Part shown: piece by piece, positions 27,553 through 37,018 of the stretch | Layout: each line of letters opens with the position of its first letter | Position numbering within the stretch: position 1 is the first letter of the stretch | Assembly (NCBI RefSeq): GCF_004135645.1 | Contig: NZ_SDPW01000001.1 | Span: forward strand, 372,001-436,000 | Reading direction: 5' to 3' | Origin: Senegalimassilia faecalis | Lineage (GTDB): Bacteria; Actinomycetota; Coriobacteriia; Coriobacteriales; Eggerthellaceae | Length of the DNA stretch: 64,000 nt | Notes under the pieces: model-generated | What the model was told of the DNA's origin: nothing | What the model saw: only the letters and a program-made list of their open reading frames with translations | The model's database searches: none | Program-made: the position numbers and the translations under genes

Positions 27553-29658
27553 TTAGGCGTTGCCGCCGGCCTTGCTGATAATCTCTGCAGCGACGTTCTT
27601 GGGAACCGGCTCATAAGAGTCGAACTGCATGGTGTAGGTTGCGCGGCCCTGCGTACCGGAACGCAGGTCGGTGGCGTAACCGAACATCATGCCCAGCGGC
27701 ACCTTCGCAGAGATGGCGACGGCACCGGAGCGCTGCTCCTGACCCTGGATCATACCGCGGCGAGACGGGATGTCGCCCATGACGAAGCCCGTGTACTCCT
27801 CCGGCGTTTCCACCTCGACGGCCATGACAGGCTCGAGGATGACTGGGTCGGACTTGCGCAGAGCGTCCTTGATGGCCATGGAACCGGCAACCTTAAAGGC
27901 AGCTTCCGAAGAGTCGACGTCGTGGTAAGAACCGTCGATGAGCTCGACGCGCACGTCCTCGACCGGGTAGCCAGCCAGAACGCCCGTGTTGAGGGCTTCC
28001 TGGATGCCCTTGTCGATGGAAGGAATGTATTCCTTCGGCACGACGCCGCCGACGATCTTGTTCTCGAACTCGTAACCCTTGCCCGGCTCCTGCGGGTACA
28101 TGTTGATGACCGCATGGCCGTACTGGCCGCGACCGCCGGACTGGCGGACGAACTTGCCCTCGGCGCTAAGCACTTCGTGGCCCGGACGCTCGCGGTAAGC
28201 AACCTGCGGCTTACCAACGTTTGCCTCGACCTTGAACTCGCGCATCAGGCGGTCAACGATGATCTCCAGGTGCAGCTCGCCCATGCCGGCGATGATGGTC
28301 TGGCCGGTCTCATGGTTGGTGGACACGCGGAACGTCGGGTCCTCCTCGGCCAGCTTCTGCAGCGCGATTTCCATCTTCGTCTGGTCGGCCTTCGTCTTCG
28401 GCTCGACGGCGATGTCGATAACCGGGTCGGCGAATTCCATGGACTCCAGGATGATGGGAGCGTTCTCGTCGCACAGGGTGTCACCGGTGGTGGTGTTCTT
28501 CAGGCCAACGACGGCAACGATGTCGCCTGCGGAGCAGGAGTCGATGTCGACGCGCTGGTTGGAGTGCATCTGCAGCAGACGGCCGATGCGCTCTTTCTTG
28601 TCCTTCGTGGCGTTGACCACGTAGGAGCCAGCATCCAGAGAGCCCGAGTACACGCGCAGGTAGGTGAGCTTACCCACGAACGGGTCGGTCATGATCTTGA
28701 ACGCCAGGGCGCTGAACGGAGCCTTCGGGTCGGAAGGACGCTCGTCCTCTTCGCCGGTCTCGGGGTTGCTGCCCTTGATGGCCGGAACGTCGATAGGGGC
28801 CGGCAGGTAGTCGACAACGGCGTCGAGCAGTTCCTGCACGCCCTTGTTCTTGTAGGCGGAGCCCACGAACACGGGGTTGATCTTGCAGGAGATGACGCCC
28901 TTGCGCAGAGCAGCCTTCAGTTCCTCGACGGAGACTTCCTCCTCCATGAGGACCTTCTCCATGAGGTCGTCGTCGCAGTCAGCGGCGGCTTCGACGAGCT
29001 CCTGGTGGGCAAGCTCGGCCTCGTCAGCGAACTCGGCCGGGATGGCATCCATAGGCTCGGGGTAGGTCATGCCCTTGTCGTCGGCCTTGAAGTCCCATGC
29101 GGTCATGGTAACCAGGTCGATGACGCCCCAGAAGTTGTCCTCAGCGCCCATGGGCAGCTGAGCGGCAACGGCGTTGGCGCCCAGACGATCCTTCATGGTC
29201 TGAATGGCGTGGCCGAAGTCAGCGCCAACGCGGTCGTACTTGTTGATGAACGCGATGCGCGGCACGCCGTAACGCTCGGCCTGACGCCAAACGGTCTCGG
29301 ACTGCGGCTGAACGCCGGCAACGGCGTCGAACACGGCGACGGTACCGTCGAGAACGCGCAGAGAGCGCTCAACCTCGGCGGTGAAGTCCACGTGGCCGGG
29401 CGTGTCGATGATCTGGAAGCGGTACGTCTCGTCGTCCTTCTTCCAGAAGCAGGTGGTAGCGGCGGCGGTGATGGTTACGCCACGCTCCTGCTCCTGAACC
29501 ATCCAGTCCATCGTCGCGGCGCCGTCATGCACCTCGCCGATCTTGTGGGTCTTGCCCGTGTAGTACAGGATGCGCTCAGTAGTAGTGGTCTTACCGGCAT
29601 CGATGTGGGCCATGATGCCGAAGTTACGGGTGAGCTTCAGGTCGTTAGTCTTAGCCAT
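27553..29658 (-). CDS. fusA: Elongation factor G
   Basis: This 701-residue translocation GTPase drives movement of tRNA and mRNA on the ribosome. G1 reads [14 protein letters not shown], the switch 2 region has DTPGHVDF and G4 has NKYD. The five EF-G domains are present, with the domain IV loop and a C-terminal [25 protein letters not shown]4 is NKYD rather than the common NKMD, a conservative change. It lies 13 bases after rpsG. Confidence 0.97.
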   Translation of the reverse strand: MAKTNDLKLTRNFGIMAHIDAGKTTTTERILYYTGKTHKIGEVHDGAATMDWMVQEQERGVTITAAATTCFWKKDDETYRFQIIDTPGHVDFTAEVERSLRVLDGTVAVFDAVAGVQPQSETVWRQAERYGVPRIAFINKYDRVGADFGHAIQTMKDRLGANAVAAQLPMGAEDNFWGVIDLVTMTAWDFKADDKGMTYPEPMDAIPAEFADEAELAHQELVEAAADCDDDLMEKVLMEEEVSVEELKAALRKGVISCKINPVFVGSAYKNKGVQELLDAVVDYLPAPIDVPAIKGSNPETGEEDERPSDPKAPFSALAFKIMTDPFVGKLTYLRVYSGSLDAGSYVVNATKDKKERIGRLLQMHSNQRVDIDSCSAGDIVAVVGLKNTTTGDTLCDENAPIILESMEFADPVIDIAVEPKTKADQTKMEIALQKLAEEDPTFRVSTNHETGQTIIAGMGELHLEIIVDRLMREFKVEANVGKPQVAYRERPGHEVLSAEGKFVRQSGGRGQYGHAVINMYPQEPGKGYEFENKIVGGVVPKEYIPSIDKGIQEALNTGVLAGYPVEDVRVELIDGSYHDVDSSEAAFKVAGSMAIKDALRKSDPVILEPVMAVEVETPEEYTGFVMGDIPSRRGMIQGQEQRSGAVAISAKVPLGMMFGYATDLRSGTQGRATYTMQFDSYEPVPKNVAAEIISKAGGNA

Positions 29659-29671
29659 GTTCCGTCACGCC

Positions 29672-30142
29672 CTAGAAGCGGTAGTGCGAGAACGCACGGT
29701 TGGACTCGGCCATCTTGTACAGGTCCTCGCGCTTCTTCACGGATGCGCCGGTGTTCTCGGCGGCGTCCATGATCTCAGCGGCCAGGCGCTGCTTCATGGT
29801 GTGCTCCTTGCGCTTACGGGAGAAGTCGACGATCCAGCGGATGGCCAGCGTGGTGGCGCGACGGGAGTTGACTTCCATGGGCACCTGGTAGGTGGCGCCG
29901 CCGACACGCTTCGGCTTGACTTCGAGCGTGGGGCGGACATTGTCCATAGCCTTCTTGAAGACGGCCAGCGGATCTTCGCCCGTCTTGGCCTGAACCAGCT
30001 CGAAAGCACCGTAGACGATGCCCTCGGCGGTGGACTTCTTGCCGTCCAGCAGGATCTTGTTAATCAGCTGGGTGACAAGACGGTTGTTGTAGACGGCGTC
30101 CGGCTGAACTTCACGGCGGACGGCTGCTGCACGACGCGGCAT
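29672..30142 (-). CDS. rpsG: Ribosomal protein S7
   Basis: This 156-residue 30S protein uS7 starts head assembly at the 3' domain of 16S rRNA. It has the typical [15 protein letters not shown] start, [23 protein letters not shown] and the C-terminal [13 protein letters not shown]. It lies between rpsL and fusA in the conserved str order. Confidence 0.97.
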   Translation of the reverse strand: MPRRAAAVRREVQPDAVYNNRLVTQLINKILLDGKKSTAEGIVYGAFELVQAKTGEDPLAVFKKAMDNVRPTLEVKPKRVGGATYQVPMEVNSRRATTLAIRWIVDFSRKRKEHTMKQRLAAEIMDAAENTGASVKKREDLYKMAESNRAFSHYRF

Positions 30143-30260
30143 GTAAAACTCCTTCTTATTCCTGCGCGCTTCTAAGAGACTTTCCTTCTCTCATTAGGCT
30201 GCCGCGTTTCCGGCCCTTCCGGTTACGCGTTTCTGCAGCCCGCGCGACTTAGCGGTGAAC

Positions 30261-30632
30261 TTATTTCGGGCGCTTGGCACCGTAGCGGCTGCGAGCCTGC
30301 TTGCGCTTGTCAACTGCAGCGCAGTCGAGAGCGGCGCGGATGACCTTGTAACGGACACCAGGAAGGTCCTTAACACGGCCGCCGCGGATGAGCACCATGG
30401 AGTGCTCCTGCAGGTTGTGGCCCTCGCCCGGGATGTAGGCGGTAACTTCCATACCGTTGACCAGGCGGACACGGCAGACCTTACGCAGAGCCGAGTTCGG
30501 CTTCTTGGGGGTGGTGGTGTACACGCGGGTGCACACGCCACGCTTCTGCGGGTTGCCCTTCAGCGCCGGAGTCTTCGACTTCACGGCAGCCGTTTTGCGG
30601 CCCTTGCGGACCAGCTGATTGATGGTAGGCAA
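30261..30632 (-). CDS. rpsL: Ribosomal protein S12, TTG start
   Basis: This 123-residue 30S protein uS12 sits in the decoding site. It contains [19 protein letters not shown] and [31 protein letters not shown]. The two lysines whose replacement gives streptomycin resistance in other bacteria (in PKKPNS and in the PGVRYK region) have the wild-type residues. The start is a TTG at 30632 with AAGGAG seven bases upstream; no ATG gives a normal N-terminus. It is the first gene of the seven-gene ribosomal operon. Confidence 0.95.
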   Translation of the reverse strand: MPTINQLVRKGRKTAAVKSKTPALKGNPQKRGVCTRVYTTTPKKPNSALRKVCRVRLVNGMEVTAYIPGEGHNLQEHSMVLIRGGRVKDLPGVRYKVIRAALDCAAVDKRKQARSRYGAKRPK

Positions 30633-30757
30633 AATCTTCTCCTTCGCTCTTGCCTCCGACGGCGTACGAGACCGCCGTCGCATTTCTTCGTCGGCCACTC
30701 GTGTGCGTTCAGCTGATGCGCACACGACGACCTTCACCTTTTCAGGCGCGAGTTGGA

Positions 30758-30844
30758 ACTTTAACACCGGGTATAGGGGCTGTCAAACGCCACGCACCCG
30801 GGTGTGTCTATTGCTATTGTACTGTGTTTGGGCTGGTCATACAA
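30758..30844 (-). promoter_or_regulatory. Two promoters of the ribosomal protein operon
   Basis: On the minus strand, TTGACA (30786-30781) and TAAAGT (30763-30758) are separated by 17 bases. Farther upstream TTGTAT (30844-30839) and TACAAT (30821-30816) are also 17 bases apart. Both face rpsL and leave leaders of about 120 and 180 bases. The interval 30633-31003 holds no gene. Confidence 0.7.
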
Positions 30845-31003
30845 GGTTTTTTTGACGTGTGAGCCACGTTTTGCACACAAATTCGGAAAAAGTTGTTGCA
30901 TATTATTCGCCGCCGTGGGTGGGGTTTAGGGAAGCGTGGATTCATGGGCAGCACACCGCAGCGACTTGTGCGATAACCGGGATGGAAACATAGACGAGCT
31001 GTA

Positions 31004-32116
31004 TTATTTGCGCGCGCCCAGGATGAGCTGCTCCACCAAGCGCGCCGTGCCTTCGAGGTTTTCCACCGTGATGTACTCGTCGCGCGAATGGTAGTTCGCC
31101 ATGCCCGTGGCCAGAGTGATGGCGCGCACGCCGCGCCCGGCAAGGATGTTCGCGTCCGCCCCGCCGCCCGAGGCGTGCAGGCGCGGCGTGAGGCCCGCAA
31201 CGCGCGCAGCGGTAACCACACTCTGCACAAGCGAATCGTGCTCACCGTAGGAAATGGGCAGGTAATCGGTGCGCCACTGGATGTCCACGCTGCCGTGAGC
31301 TTGGGCGGCCGCCGTGCGCATGGCGTCGTCCATGGCCGCACGCTCGGCGCGGGCGCGCTCAACCGACGTGGAGCGGCACTCCCCCGACAGCCAACACGTG
31401 GCGGGCACGACGTTCGTAGCGCCGTCGCACTCGATGACGCCGACGTTTGCGGTGGTGTGGGCCGACACGCGGCCGAGCGGCATGTGGCACACGGCCTGCG
31501 CGGCCATGCGCAGCGCCGAGTTGCCGCGCTCGGGCTCCACACCCGCGTGGGCGGCCTGGCCGTGAAACGTTGCCGTGAACGTGCAGTGGCACGGCGCCGA
31601 CTGGATGATGGTGCCCGGGTCGCCGTCGGCGTCTAGCACGTAGCAGGGCGCGCCGGCCGGCAACGCCGAGACGTCAAGCGCGCCGGAGCCAAGCAGGTGC
31701 AGCTCTTCGCACGTGGTCAGCACCACGCAGATCTCGGGCAGCTGCTCCCCTGTTTCCACCAGGCTGCGCACGGCCTCGAAGATGCCCGCGACGCCCGCTT
31801 TATCGTCGGCGGACAGGATAGTGTCACCAGCCGAGCGAATGACGCCGTCTTCGACCACCGGCTCAATGCCCGCGCACGGCTGCACCGTGTCCATGTGGCC
31901 GCACAGCACCAGCGCACCCGGCACGTCGCCTGCGCGGCGCGCGATGAGGTTGCCCGTGTCGGAGCCCGTCTGGGCTGCGGAATCGTCGAAGTGCACCGTG
32001 AAGCCGAGGGCTTCCAGCTCGATGCGGCACCGCGCGGCTATGGCGCTTTCGTGCCGCGACGGGCTTTCGATGCGCACAAGCTCGCAAAACAGGTTCAACA
32101 GGCGGTCGGGTTTCAT
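31004..32116 (-). CDS. M20 family metallopeptidase
   Basis: The 370-residue cytoplasmic enzyme has the M20 architecture: a two-zinc catalytic domain with an inserted dimerisation domain (about 180-290). Metal ligands are visible in LVLCGHMDTVQP (His, with the catalytic Asp two residues on), SADDKAG (bridging Asp), and TTCEELHLLG (catalytic Glu plus zinc Glu). The closest subgroup by eye is the tripeptidase T/PepT-like exopeptidases, but carboxypeptidase or amidohydrolase substrates cannot be excluded. The ATG at 32116 has an ACGGAG site upstream. No neighbour points to a specific substrate. Confidence 0.85.
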   Translation of the reverse strand: MKPDRLLNLFCELVRIESPSRHESAIAARCRIELEALGFTVHFDDSAAQTGSDTGNLIARRAGDVPGALVLCGHMDTVQPCAGIEPVVEDGVIRSAGDTILSADDKAGVAGIFEAVRSLVETGEQLPEICVVLTTCEELHLLGSGALDVSALPAGAPCYVLDADGDPGTIIQSAPCHCTFTATFHGQAAHAGVEPERGNSALRMAAQAVCHMPLGRVSAHTTANVGVIECDGATNVVPATCWLSGECRSTSVERARAERAAMDDAMRTAAAQAHGSVDIQWRTDYLPISYGEHDSLVQSVVTAARVAGLTPRLHASGGGADANILAGRGVRAITLATGMANYHSRDEYITVENLEGTARLVEQLILGARK

Positions 32117-32136
32117 GGCATCTCCGTTTCCTACAG

Positions 32137-32161
32137 CGAAAGCCGCGCAAGGCGGCTTTCG
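32137..32161. terminator. Stem-loop between the small membrane gene and the M20 peptidase gene
   Basis: CGAAAGCCGC at 32137-32146 pairs with GCGGCTTTCG at 32152-32161. It lies 20 bases before the M20 start and about 300 bases after the upstream gene; it may terminate upstream transcription or form part of the peptidase leader. T-runs are poor. Confidence 0.45.
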
Positions 32162-32228
32162 GTCATTGGTTTTCGTTACCTATTATATGGTGAGATCGGG
32201 CGCGGGCAGGCGCAAGGGCGCGGGCGGC

Positions 32229-32445
32229 CGGCAAAGATGCGTAAAGCGCATTCCGCATGGGCTATGCAACTGAAACCTGCCGGCACATAAGCGAATTGCG
32301 TCTGGCAAGCTTCCGCAGAAGATGAACGCGTGCGGCCACAAGGAAGCAAGCGGTCGGCAAAGATATGCAAGCGCATTCCGATGGGATTCGCAACGCAATG
32401 ATGCCAGCACGCAAGTGCATTGCGGTCGATAAGCTTCCGCAAAAA
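32229..32445. repeat. Degenerate tandem repeat of about 125 bases, two copies
   Basis: The non-coding gap 32117-32455 contains two related units. Shared blocks are CGGCAAAGAT (32229 and 32355), GCGCATTCCG, CCGGCACATAAG versus CCAGCACGCAAG, and AAGCTTCCGCA (32307 and 32431). Offsets are 126 and 124 bases. The copies have diverged by substitutions and small indels. No coding potential is seen. Confidence 0.65.
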
Positions 32446-32455
32446 GCCCTGCGCG

Positions 32456-32788
32456 CTATGCGCGAGCTGCGGCCTGGACGTCTTGAGCGTCCTGCTCGCC
32501 GCGCAGGCGGTCACGTTCGGCGTCGATGGCGCGGTTGCGGAAGTACACCACCCAGTTCGCGGCGATGCACACCACGTTGATGAAGTACACGGCAAGCACC
32601 CAGTTGATGGTGCCCGACACGAACTTCGCCGCAATGCCGGCGAAGTAGCCGAGCGTGATAAGCAGGATGAACTGCCAGCTGGTGCCCGCGGCCGTGCGGG
32701 CCTTGAAGTTCTTGTACGCGTTCATCGGCCACGAAAGCCCGAAGCAAATGAGCATGATCGCCTCGAGTGCCTCTGCCATTTCCGTCAT
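32456..32788 (-). CDS. Small three-helix membrane protein, PQ-loop/SemiSWEET-like
   Basis: The 110-residue protein has three hydrophobic segments (about 8-21, 38-58 and 62-82) and a charged C-terminal tail. The first helix region reads GLSWPMNAYKNFKARTAAGTS, which resembles the PQ-loop pattern (proline followed by a polar Y/N-x-K loop ending in G-x-S) of SemiSWEET sugar transporters that work as dimers of three-helix bundles. It is not a clear SemiSWEET sequence, so transport is a guess. It is divergent from a LysR regulator with a palindrome between them, which suggests control by that regulator. Confidence 0.7.
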   Translation of the reverse strand: MTEMAEALEAIMLICFGLSWPMNAYKNFKARTAAGTSWQFILLITLGYFAGIAAKFVSGTINWVLAVYFINVVCIAANWVVYFRNRAIDAERDRLRGEQDAQDVQAAARA

Positions 32789-32878
32789 CTCCTTGGTGGT
32801 ATTCTGCAGGTGCGCTGTGGGCGTATGCCCGCGGCGGTTCGTTATGGTAGAACTGTTAACGTTATGATTTAAGCGTTT

Positions 32879-32900
32879 TCGATAATCTTCGCGTTATCGA
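32879..32900. promoter_or_regulatory. LysR-type operator candidate
   Basis: TCGATAA at 32879-32885 and TTATCGA at 32894-32900 form an inverted repeat with an eight-base spacer, including the T-N11-A pattern of LysR binding sites. It lies 33 bases before the LysR start and about 90 bases before the divergent membrane gene. Confidence 0.55.
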
Positions 32901-32932
32901 CACAGAGCAACACGACAGGGGCGAGGCTAAGC

Positions 32933-33805
32933 ATGGAGCTTTTGCAGCTGCGATATTTTCACGAGGTGGCGCAAACGCAGCATATGACGAATTCGGCGAA
33001 GCGGCTGGGCGTGGCGCAGCCGGCGCTGACGCAGGCCATCCGGCGGCTGGAGGGCGAGCTTGACGCGAAGCTGTTCGAGCGGCAAGGACGCAACATCCGC
33101 TTGACGCCGTGCGGGCAGGCGCTTGAGGATCATATCGCGCCGCTGTTGTCTGGGCTCGAGCAGGTGCCCGACGTGATTGCGCAGGCCAAAGGTGCCGAAC
33201 GCAACACGGTGCGCGTGGACGTGGAAGCCGCCACGCTTATGACGGTCGACGCCATCGCGGCGTTTCGGGCGGCGTGCCCGCAGACGGCGTTCGTCATCAA
33301 CCAGGCGAATGCGGCGGCGCGCTGGGACGTGCGCGTAAAGACTGTGCTGGCGGGTGCCGCCGTTGGCGCGAAGGGTGCGCACGCGTTTCGGGAGCGCATC
33401 TGCTTGGCGGTGCCGCGCGAGCATGTGAGCGAAAGCGGCAGCGTGGCGCTGGCGGATTTCGCGGGGGCGCCGTTCGTGGCGCTGGCGGGGACGCGCGCGT
33501 TTCGCGCCGTGTGCGACGAGCTGTGCAGGCAGGCGGGGTTCGCGCCGAACGTGGTGTTCGAGTCCGACAGCCCCGATGTGGTGCGCAAGTTCATAGCGCT
33601 GGGGCTTGGCGTGGGGTTTTGGCCCGAGCACAGCTGGGGCGCGCTTGAGAGCGCGGACGTGGCGCTGGCGCCGATTGCCGACGAGCGCTTCGCACGCGAT
33701 ATCGTGGTGGAGGCGGCGGCGCGCCCGCTGGGGCAAAAGGCCGCCGAGTTCCACGCGTTTCTGCTGGATTTCGTAGGCAGGCGCATGAACGGCGAAGGCG
33801 AATAA
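32933..33805 (+). CDS. LysR family transcriptional regulator
   Basis: The 290-residue regulator has the N-terminal winged helix-turn-helix (about 1-60; LRYFHEVAQTQHMTNSAKRL, GVAQPALTQAIRRLEGELDA, LFERQGRNIRLTPCG) and a periplasmic-binding-like effector domain (about 90-285). The effector is unknown. The gene faces away from the small membrane protein gene, and the TCGATAA palindrome between them is the probable binding site, so the membrane gene is the likely target. No terminator is evident right after it, and the 33806-34084 gap contains no gene. Confidence 0.92.
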   Translation: MELLQLRYFHEVAQTQHMTNSAKRLGVAQPALTQAIRRLEGELDAKLFERQGRNIRLTPCGQALEDHIAPLLSGLEQVPDVIAQAKGAERNTVRVDVEAATLMTVDAIAAFRAACPQTAFVINQANAAARWDVRVKTVLAGAAVGAKGAHAFRERICLAVPREHVSESGSVALADFAGAPFVALAGTRAFRAVCDELCRQAGFAPNVVFESDSPDVVRKFIALGLGVGFWPEHSWGALESADVALAPIADERFARDIVVEAAARPLGQKAAEFHAFLLDFVGRRMNGEGE

Positions 33806-34029
33806 CGGCGGCGTGCGGCTGCTTGACGAGTGTGGGCCGCGATTGAATGGTCGATGCTGTGCGGCGATTGATTGCTGCGGGCGTTCGGGTTGTCCTCGGT
33901 TACACAAAATGCGCAACGGCGCGCGAACGATCTTTCGGAAGCACCTTGCCAGCCGGGAAACGCACGCAGCGACCGGATGGGCGTAGCACGAAAGTGTGCA
34001 CAATAGCTGTTGCCCCTGCTTAAAACGAA

Positions 34030-34062
34030 CGAAGGCCCCGGGCTTTGCGCCTGGGGCCTTCG
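34030..34062 (-). terminator. Terminator of the pyrophosphatase gene
   Basis: CGAAGGCCCC at 34030-34039 pairs with GGGGCCTTCG at 34053-34062; on the minus strand TTCGTTTTAA follows. It lies 23 bases after the pyrophosphatase stop. Confidence 0.8.
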
Positions 34063-34084
34063 CGATGATGCCGGTGCAAATCGG

Positions 34085-35023
34085 TTACAGGGCCAGGATA
34101 GGGGCTGCGACCTGCTTCTTGCGGGACAGCACGCCGGGCATCCAGACGGACTTGCCCGTGACGTCGATGTTGAACGCGCGATTCACAAAATCGGTGTCGC
34201 CTTCGCAGATGAACTGGCTGCCTTCGGCCAGGATGTCGGTAGCGAAGAACAGCACGAACTGGTAGCCCTTCTCAGCCACGAGCGCCTTGATGGCCTCGCG
34301 GATTTCAGGCTCGCGGTCAAGCACGGCCTTGAGGTCGACCGTTTCGTACTGGCCGATGTAGACCTTGTTGCCGTTGGAAAGCTCGAACTCCTTGGCATCG
34401 GCGTTCACCAGCTTGTCGACGGGCAGCTCGGCGGGGTTGGAACGGCACTTGAAGATGGACATGCCGTACTCCACCGGGTCCACGCCGACGGCCTCGGCCG
34501 TGCGGGCGATGATGTCGCGGTCGAAGTCGGTGGTGGTGGGCGACTTCATGATAACGGTGTCGGTGAGCATGGCACCGAGCAGCAACGCGGCGATGGACTG
34601 CGGCAGCTCCACGCCTTCAATCTCGAACTCGCGCGCGACGATGGCCGCGGTGGAGCCGACGGGGCGGGCGTTGAAGCGCAGCGGCTGGGCCGTGACCAGG
34701 CCGCCAAGGCGGTGATGGTCGACGATTTCCAGGATTTCGGCGGCGTCAAGGCCGTCGGCGGACTGCAGCGCCTCGTTGTGGTCGACGAGGATGACCTGCT
34801 GGCCGGCTTCCACGGACTCGATAAGGCGCGGGGTCTCGATGCCGCGCTCGCCGAGGATCCACTCGGTCTCGGGCGGCAGCGCGCCCAGGCGGACCGCCTC
34901 GTACGTGGCGTCGACGCCGTAGCGCTTCGCCAGCTCGTTCTTCAGATACGCGTAGCCAACAGCCGCGCTGATAGCATCGTTGTCGGGATTCTTGTGACCG
35001 AACACCAGAATGGGTGCCGCCAT
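34085..35023 (-). CDS. ppaC: Manganese-dependent inorganic pyrophosphatase (DHH family II)
   Basis: This 312-residue cytoplasmic enzyme hydrolyses pyrophosphate. It has the family II DHH signature: ILVFGHKNPDNDAISAAVGYAYL (first metal ligands), ILVDHNE, IVDHHRLGG (the DHH motif) and the C-terminal DHHA2 domain with the SRKKQ substrate-binding motif near the end. The start at 35023 (MAAPILVFG) has AAGGAGCG upstream; the open frame extends farther without homology. The 35024-35341 gap to the divergent serine dehydratase gene holds no gene; it contains a CGCCGAC/GTCGGCG stem near 35042-35060. Confidence 0.95.
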   Translation of the reverse strand: MAAPILVFGHKNPDNDAISAAVGYAYLKNELAKRYGVDATYEAVRLGALPPETEWILGERGIETPRLIESVEAGQQVILVDHNEALQSADGLDAAEILEIVDHHRLGGLVTAQPLRFNARPVGSTAAIVAREFEIEGVELPQSIAALLLGAMLTDTVIMKSPTTTDFDRDIIARTAEAVGVDPVEYGMSIFKCRSNPAELPVDKLVNADAKEFELSNGNKVYIGQYETVDLKAVLDREPEIREAIKALVAEKGYQFVLFFATDILAEGSQFICEGDTDFVNRAFNIDVTGKSVWMPGVLSRKKQVAAPILAL

Positions 35024-35341
35024 GTGATCGCTCCTTACCTTCGCCGACGCGCCGTCGGCGCATCCTTCGTCTTGCTCATAAGCGGCCCTGCGACAAGCGC
35101 ATGGGGCCAACTCGTTATTATACTGCCCGTTTGCGCACGCGAGCGAAACGAGCGCAAAACGCCCAGGAGCACCCGCCGGCGGCAAGAAACCCGCGAACCG
35201 GGCCGGGCCGGTAAATTCATGTAACGCATAGGCGTGGAAGTGGCGGGGAGCGGCTATAGTGTTCGCAAGACGTTGGAGCGCGGCGAGGTTTCTCGGCGCG
35301 GGCGCATCATCGCCTTCTTGCAGCGAAGAATAGGAGCGACC

Positions 35342-36970
35342 ATGGAAACGCTGGGGTTGACCGACATCATCGGGCCGGTAATGGTGGGGCCGTCGAGCAG
35401 CCACACCGCTGGTGCGCTGCGCATCGCGTACATGGCGCGCAAACTGGCCGGTAGCCTGCCGCGGCGCGTGGAGTTTCGCCTGCTTGGCAGCTTCGCGCAC
35501 ACGCTGACCGGGCACGGCACCGACAAGGCGCTTGTGGCCGGCATGCTGGGCTTTTCGCCCGATGACCTGCGCATTCGCAATTCATTTGCCCACGCGCGCG
35601 AAGCGGGGCTTCATTTTGAGTTCACTCCCCTGCCCGACTCGGACGACTACGAGCACCCCAACACCATCGACATGGTCATCGACGGCGCCGACGGCGCGCG
35701 CATGTGCGTGCGCGGCGAAAGCGTGGGCGGCGGCGCGGCGGTTATCCGCAAGATCGACGGCGTGGACGTGTACATCACCGGCGAGAACCACTCCATCGTG
35801 GTGCAGCAGATCGACGAGCCCGGCGTGCTTGCGCACATTGCCACGTGCTTGAGCGAGCACGGCGTGAACATCGCTACCGCGCGCATGTACCGCGAGCAGC
35901 GCGGCGACGTGGCCTACACCGTGCTTGAAACCGACCAGAGCATCAGCGAAGACGCGCGCGAGGCCATCATAGCTAACCCGCTTATCCGCGGCTGCCGCGT
36001 CATCCCCGCCGCCACCGTGGCCGGCGAGGCGCCGGCGCCGGTTGATGCCGACGTGCAGGCGCGGGCGCTCGAGGATTTGCGGGCGCTGGATTTCGGCACG
36101 GGAAGCGCGCTTTTGGAGCTGTGCCGGGCACGCAAAGCTTCCATTTCCGAGGTGTTCTTCCGCCGCGAGCAGGCCGTTCAGGAAAGCCGTGGGTTCGCCG
36201 ACGGCACGCAGGCGTACCTTTTGCGCGTGCTGCGCGTCATGAAGGACGCTGCGTTCGGGCCGCTTGACGAGCCGGCGAATTCCATGGGCGGGCTTTTGGG
36301 CGGCGAGGCGCAGCGCATGGCGAAGCTGCGCCGGCATGCGCGCAACGTGTGCGGCGAGCCCATATCGTCGGCGGCGGCGTACGCCATGGCCGTGCTGGAA
36401 ACGAACGCGTCCATGGGCCGCATCGTGGCGGCGCCGACGGCGGGTTCGGCCGGCGTTATCCCCGGCGTGCTGCTGTCGCTGCAAGTCACGAAGGGGTTCA
36501 CGGACGACGAGCTGGTGCGTGCGCTGGGATGCGCGGCGGCCGTGGGGTACCTGATCACGCGCAACGCCACCGTGGCCGGCGCCGAGGGCGGCTGCCAGGC
36601 CGAGATCGGCAGCGCCGCGGCCATGGCGGCGGCGGCGACCGTGGAGCTTGAAGGTGGCACACCCGAGCAGTGCCTGGACGCGGCAGGCAACGCGCTGACG
36701 AACATGATGGGGCTGGTGTGCGATCCCGTGGCGGGCCTCGTTGAGGTGCCGTGCCAGAAGCGCAACGCATCAGGTGCGGCAACAGCACTGGTCAGCGCAC
36801 AGATTTCGCTGGCGAACGTCGGCAACCTGGTTGGGTTCGACCAAACGGTGGAGGCCATGTACAAGGTTGGCCGCAGCCTGCCGTTCGAGTTACGCGAAAG
36901 CGCCCTGGGCGGCCTGGCAGCCACGCCCGACGCCTGCACCTGGTGCGAATCCCACATGTGCGGAAAGTAG
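35342..36970 (+). CDS. Single-chain L-serine dehydratase (iron-sulfur type) with ACT domain
   Basis: The 542-residue enzyme deaminates L-serine to pyruvate and ammonia with a [4Fe-4S] cluster. The beta domain (about 1-145) opens with TDIIGPVMVGPSSSHTAGALRIA. An ACT domain (about 145-225; GVLAHIATCLSEHGVNIATARM) may sense an amino acid. The alpha domain (about 255-542) contains EFAGS-like PANSMGGLLGGEAQRM, APTAGSAGVIPGVLLSL and the cluster cysteines in ALGCAAAVGYL and MMGLVCDPVAGLVEVPCQKRN. Many Firmicutes keep alpha and beta as separate genes; here they are fused. The ATG at 35342 has TAGGAGCG upstream. A TATAGT -10-like element lies about 90 bases upstream. Confidence 0.93.
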   Translation: METLGLTDIIGPVMVGPSSSHTAGALRIAYMARKLAGSLPRRVEFRLLGSFAHTLTGHGTDKALVAGMLGFSPDDLRIRNSFAHAREAGLHFEFTPLPDSDDYEHPNTIDMVIDGADGARMCVRGESVGGGAAVIRKIDGVDVYITGENHSIVVQQIDEPGVLAHIATCLSEHGVNIATARMYREQRGDVAYTVLETDQSISEDAREAIIANPLIRGCRVIPAATVAGEAPAPVDADVQARALEDLRALDFGTGSALLELCRARKASISEVFFRREQAVQESRGFADGTQAYLLRVLRVMKDAAFGPLDEPANSMGGLLGGEAQRMAKLRRHARNVCGEPISSAAAYAMAVLETNASMGRIVAAPTAGSAGVIPGVLLSLQVTKGFTDDELVRALGCAAAVGYLITRNATVAGAEGGCQAEIGSAAAMAAAATVELEGGTPEQCLDAAGNALTNMMGLVCDPVAGLVEVPCQKRNASGAATALVSAQISLANVGNLVGFDQTVEAMYKVGRSLPFELRESALGGLAATPDACTWCESHMCGK

Positions 36971-36985
36971 AGGTTACAAGCAAAA

Positions 36986-37010
36986 CGCCCCTCGTGATTT
37001 GCGAGGGGCG
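36986..37010. terminator. Bidirectional terminator between serine dehydratase and pcrA
   Basis: CGCCCCTCG at 36986-36994 pairs with CGAGGGGCG at 37002-37010. AAAA precedes the stem and GGTTTGTT follows, so it can stop transcription from both converging genes. Confidence 0.85.
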
Positions 37011-37018
37011 CTGGTTTG

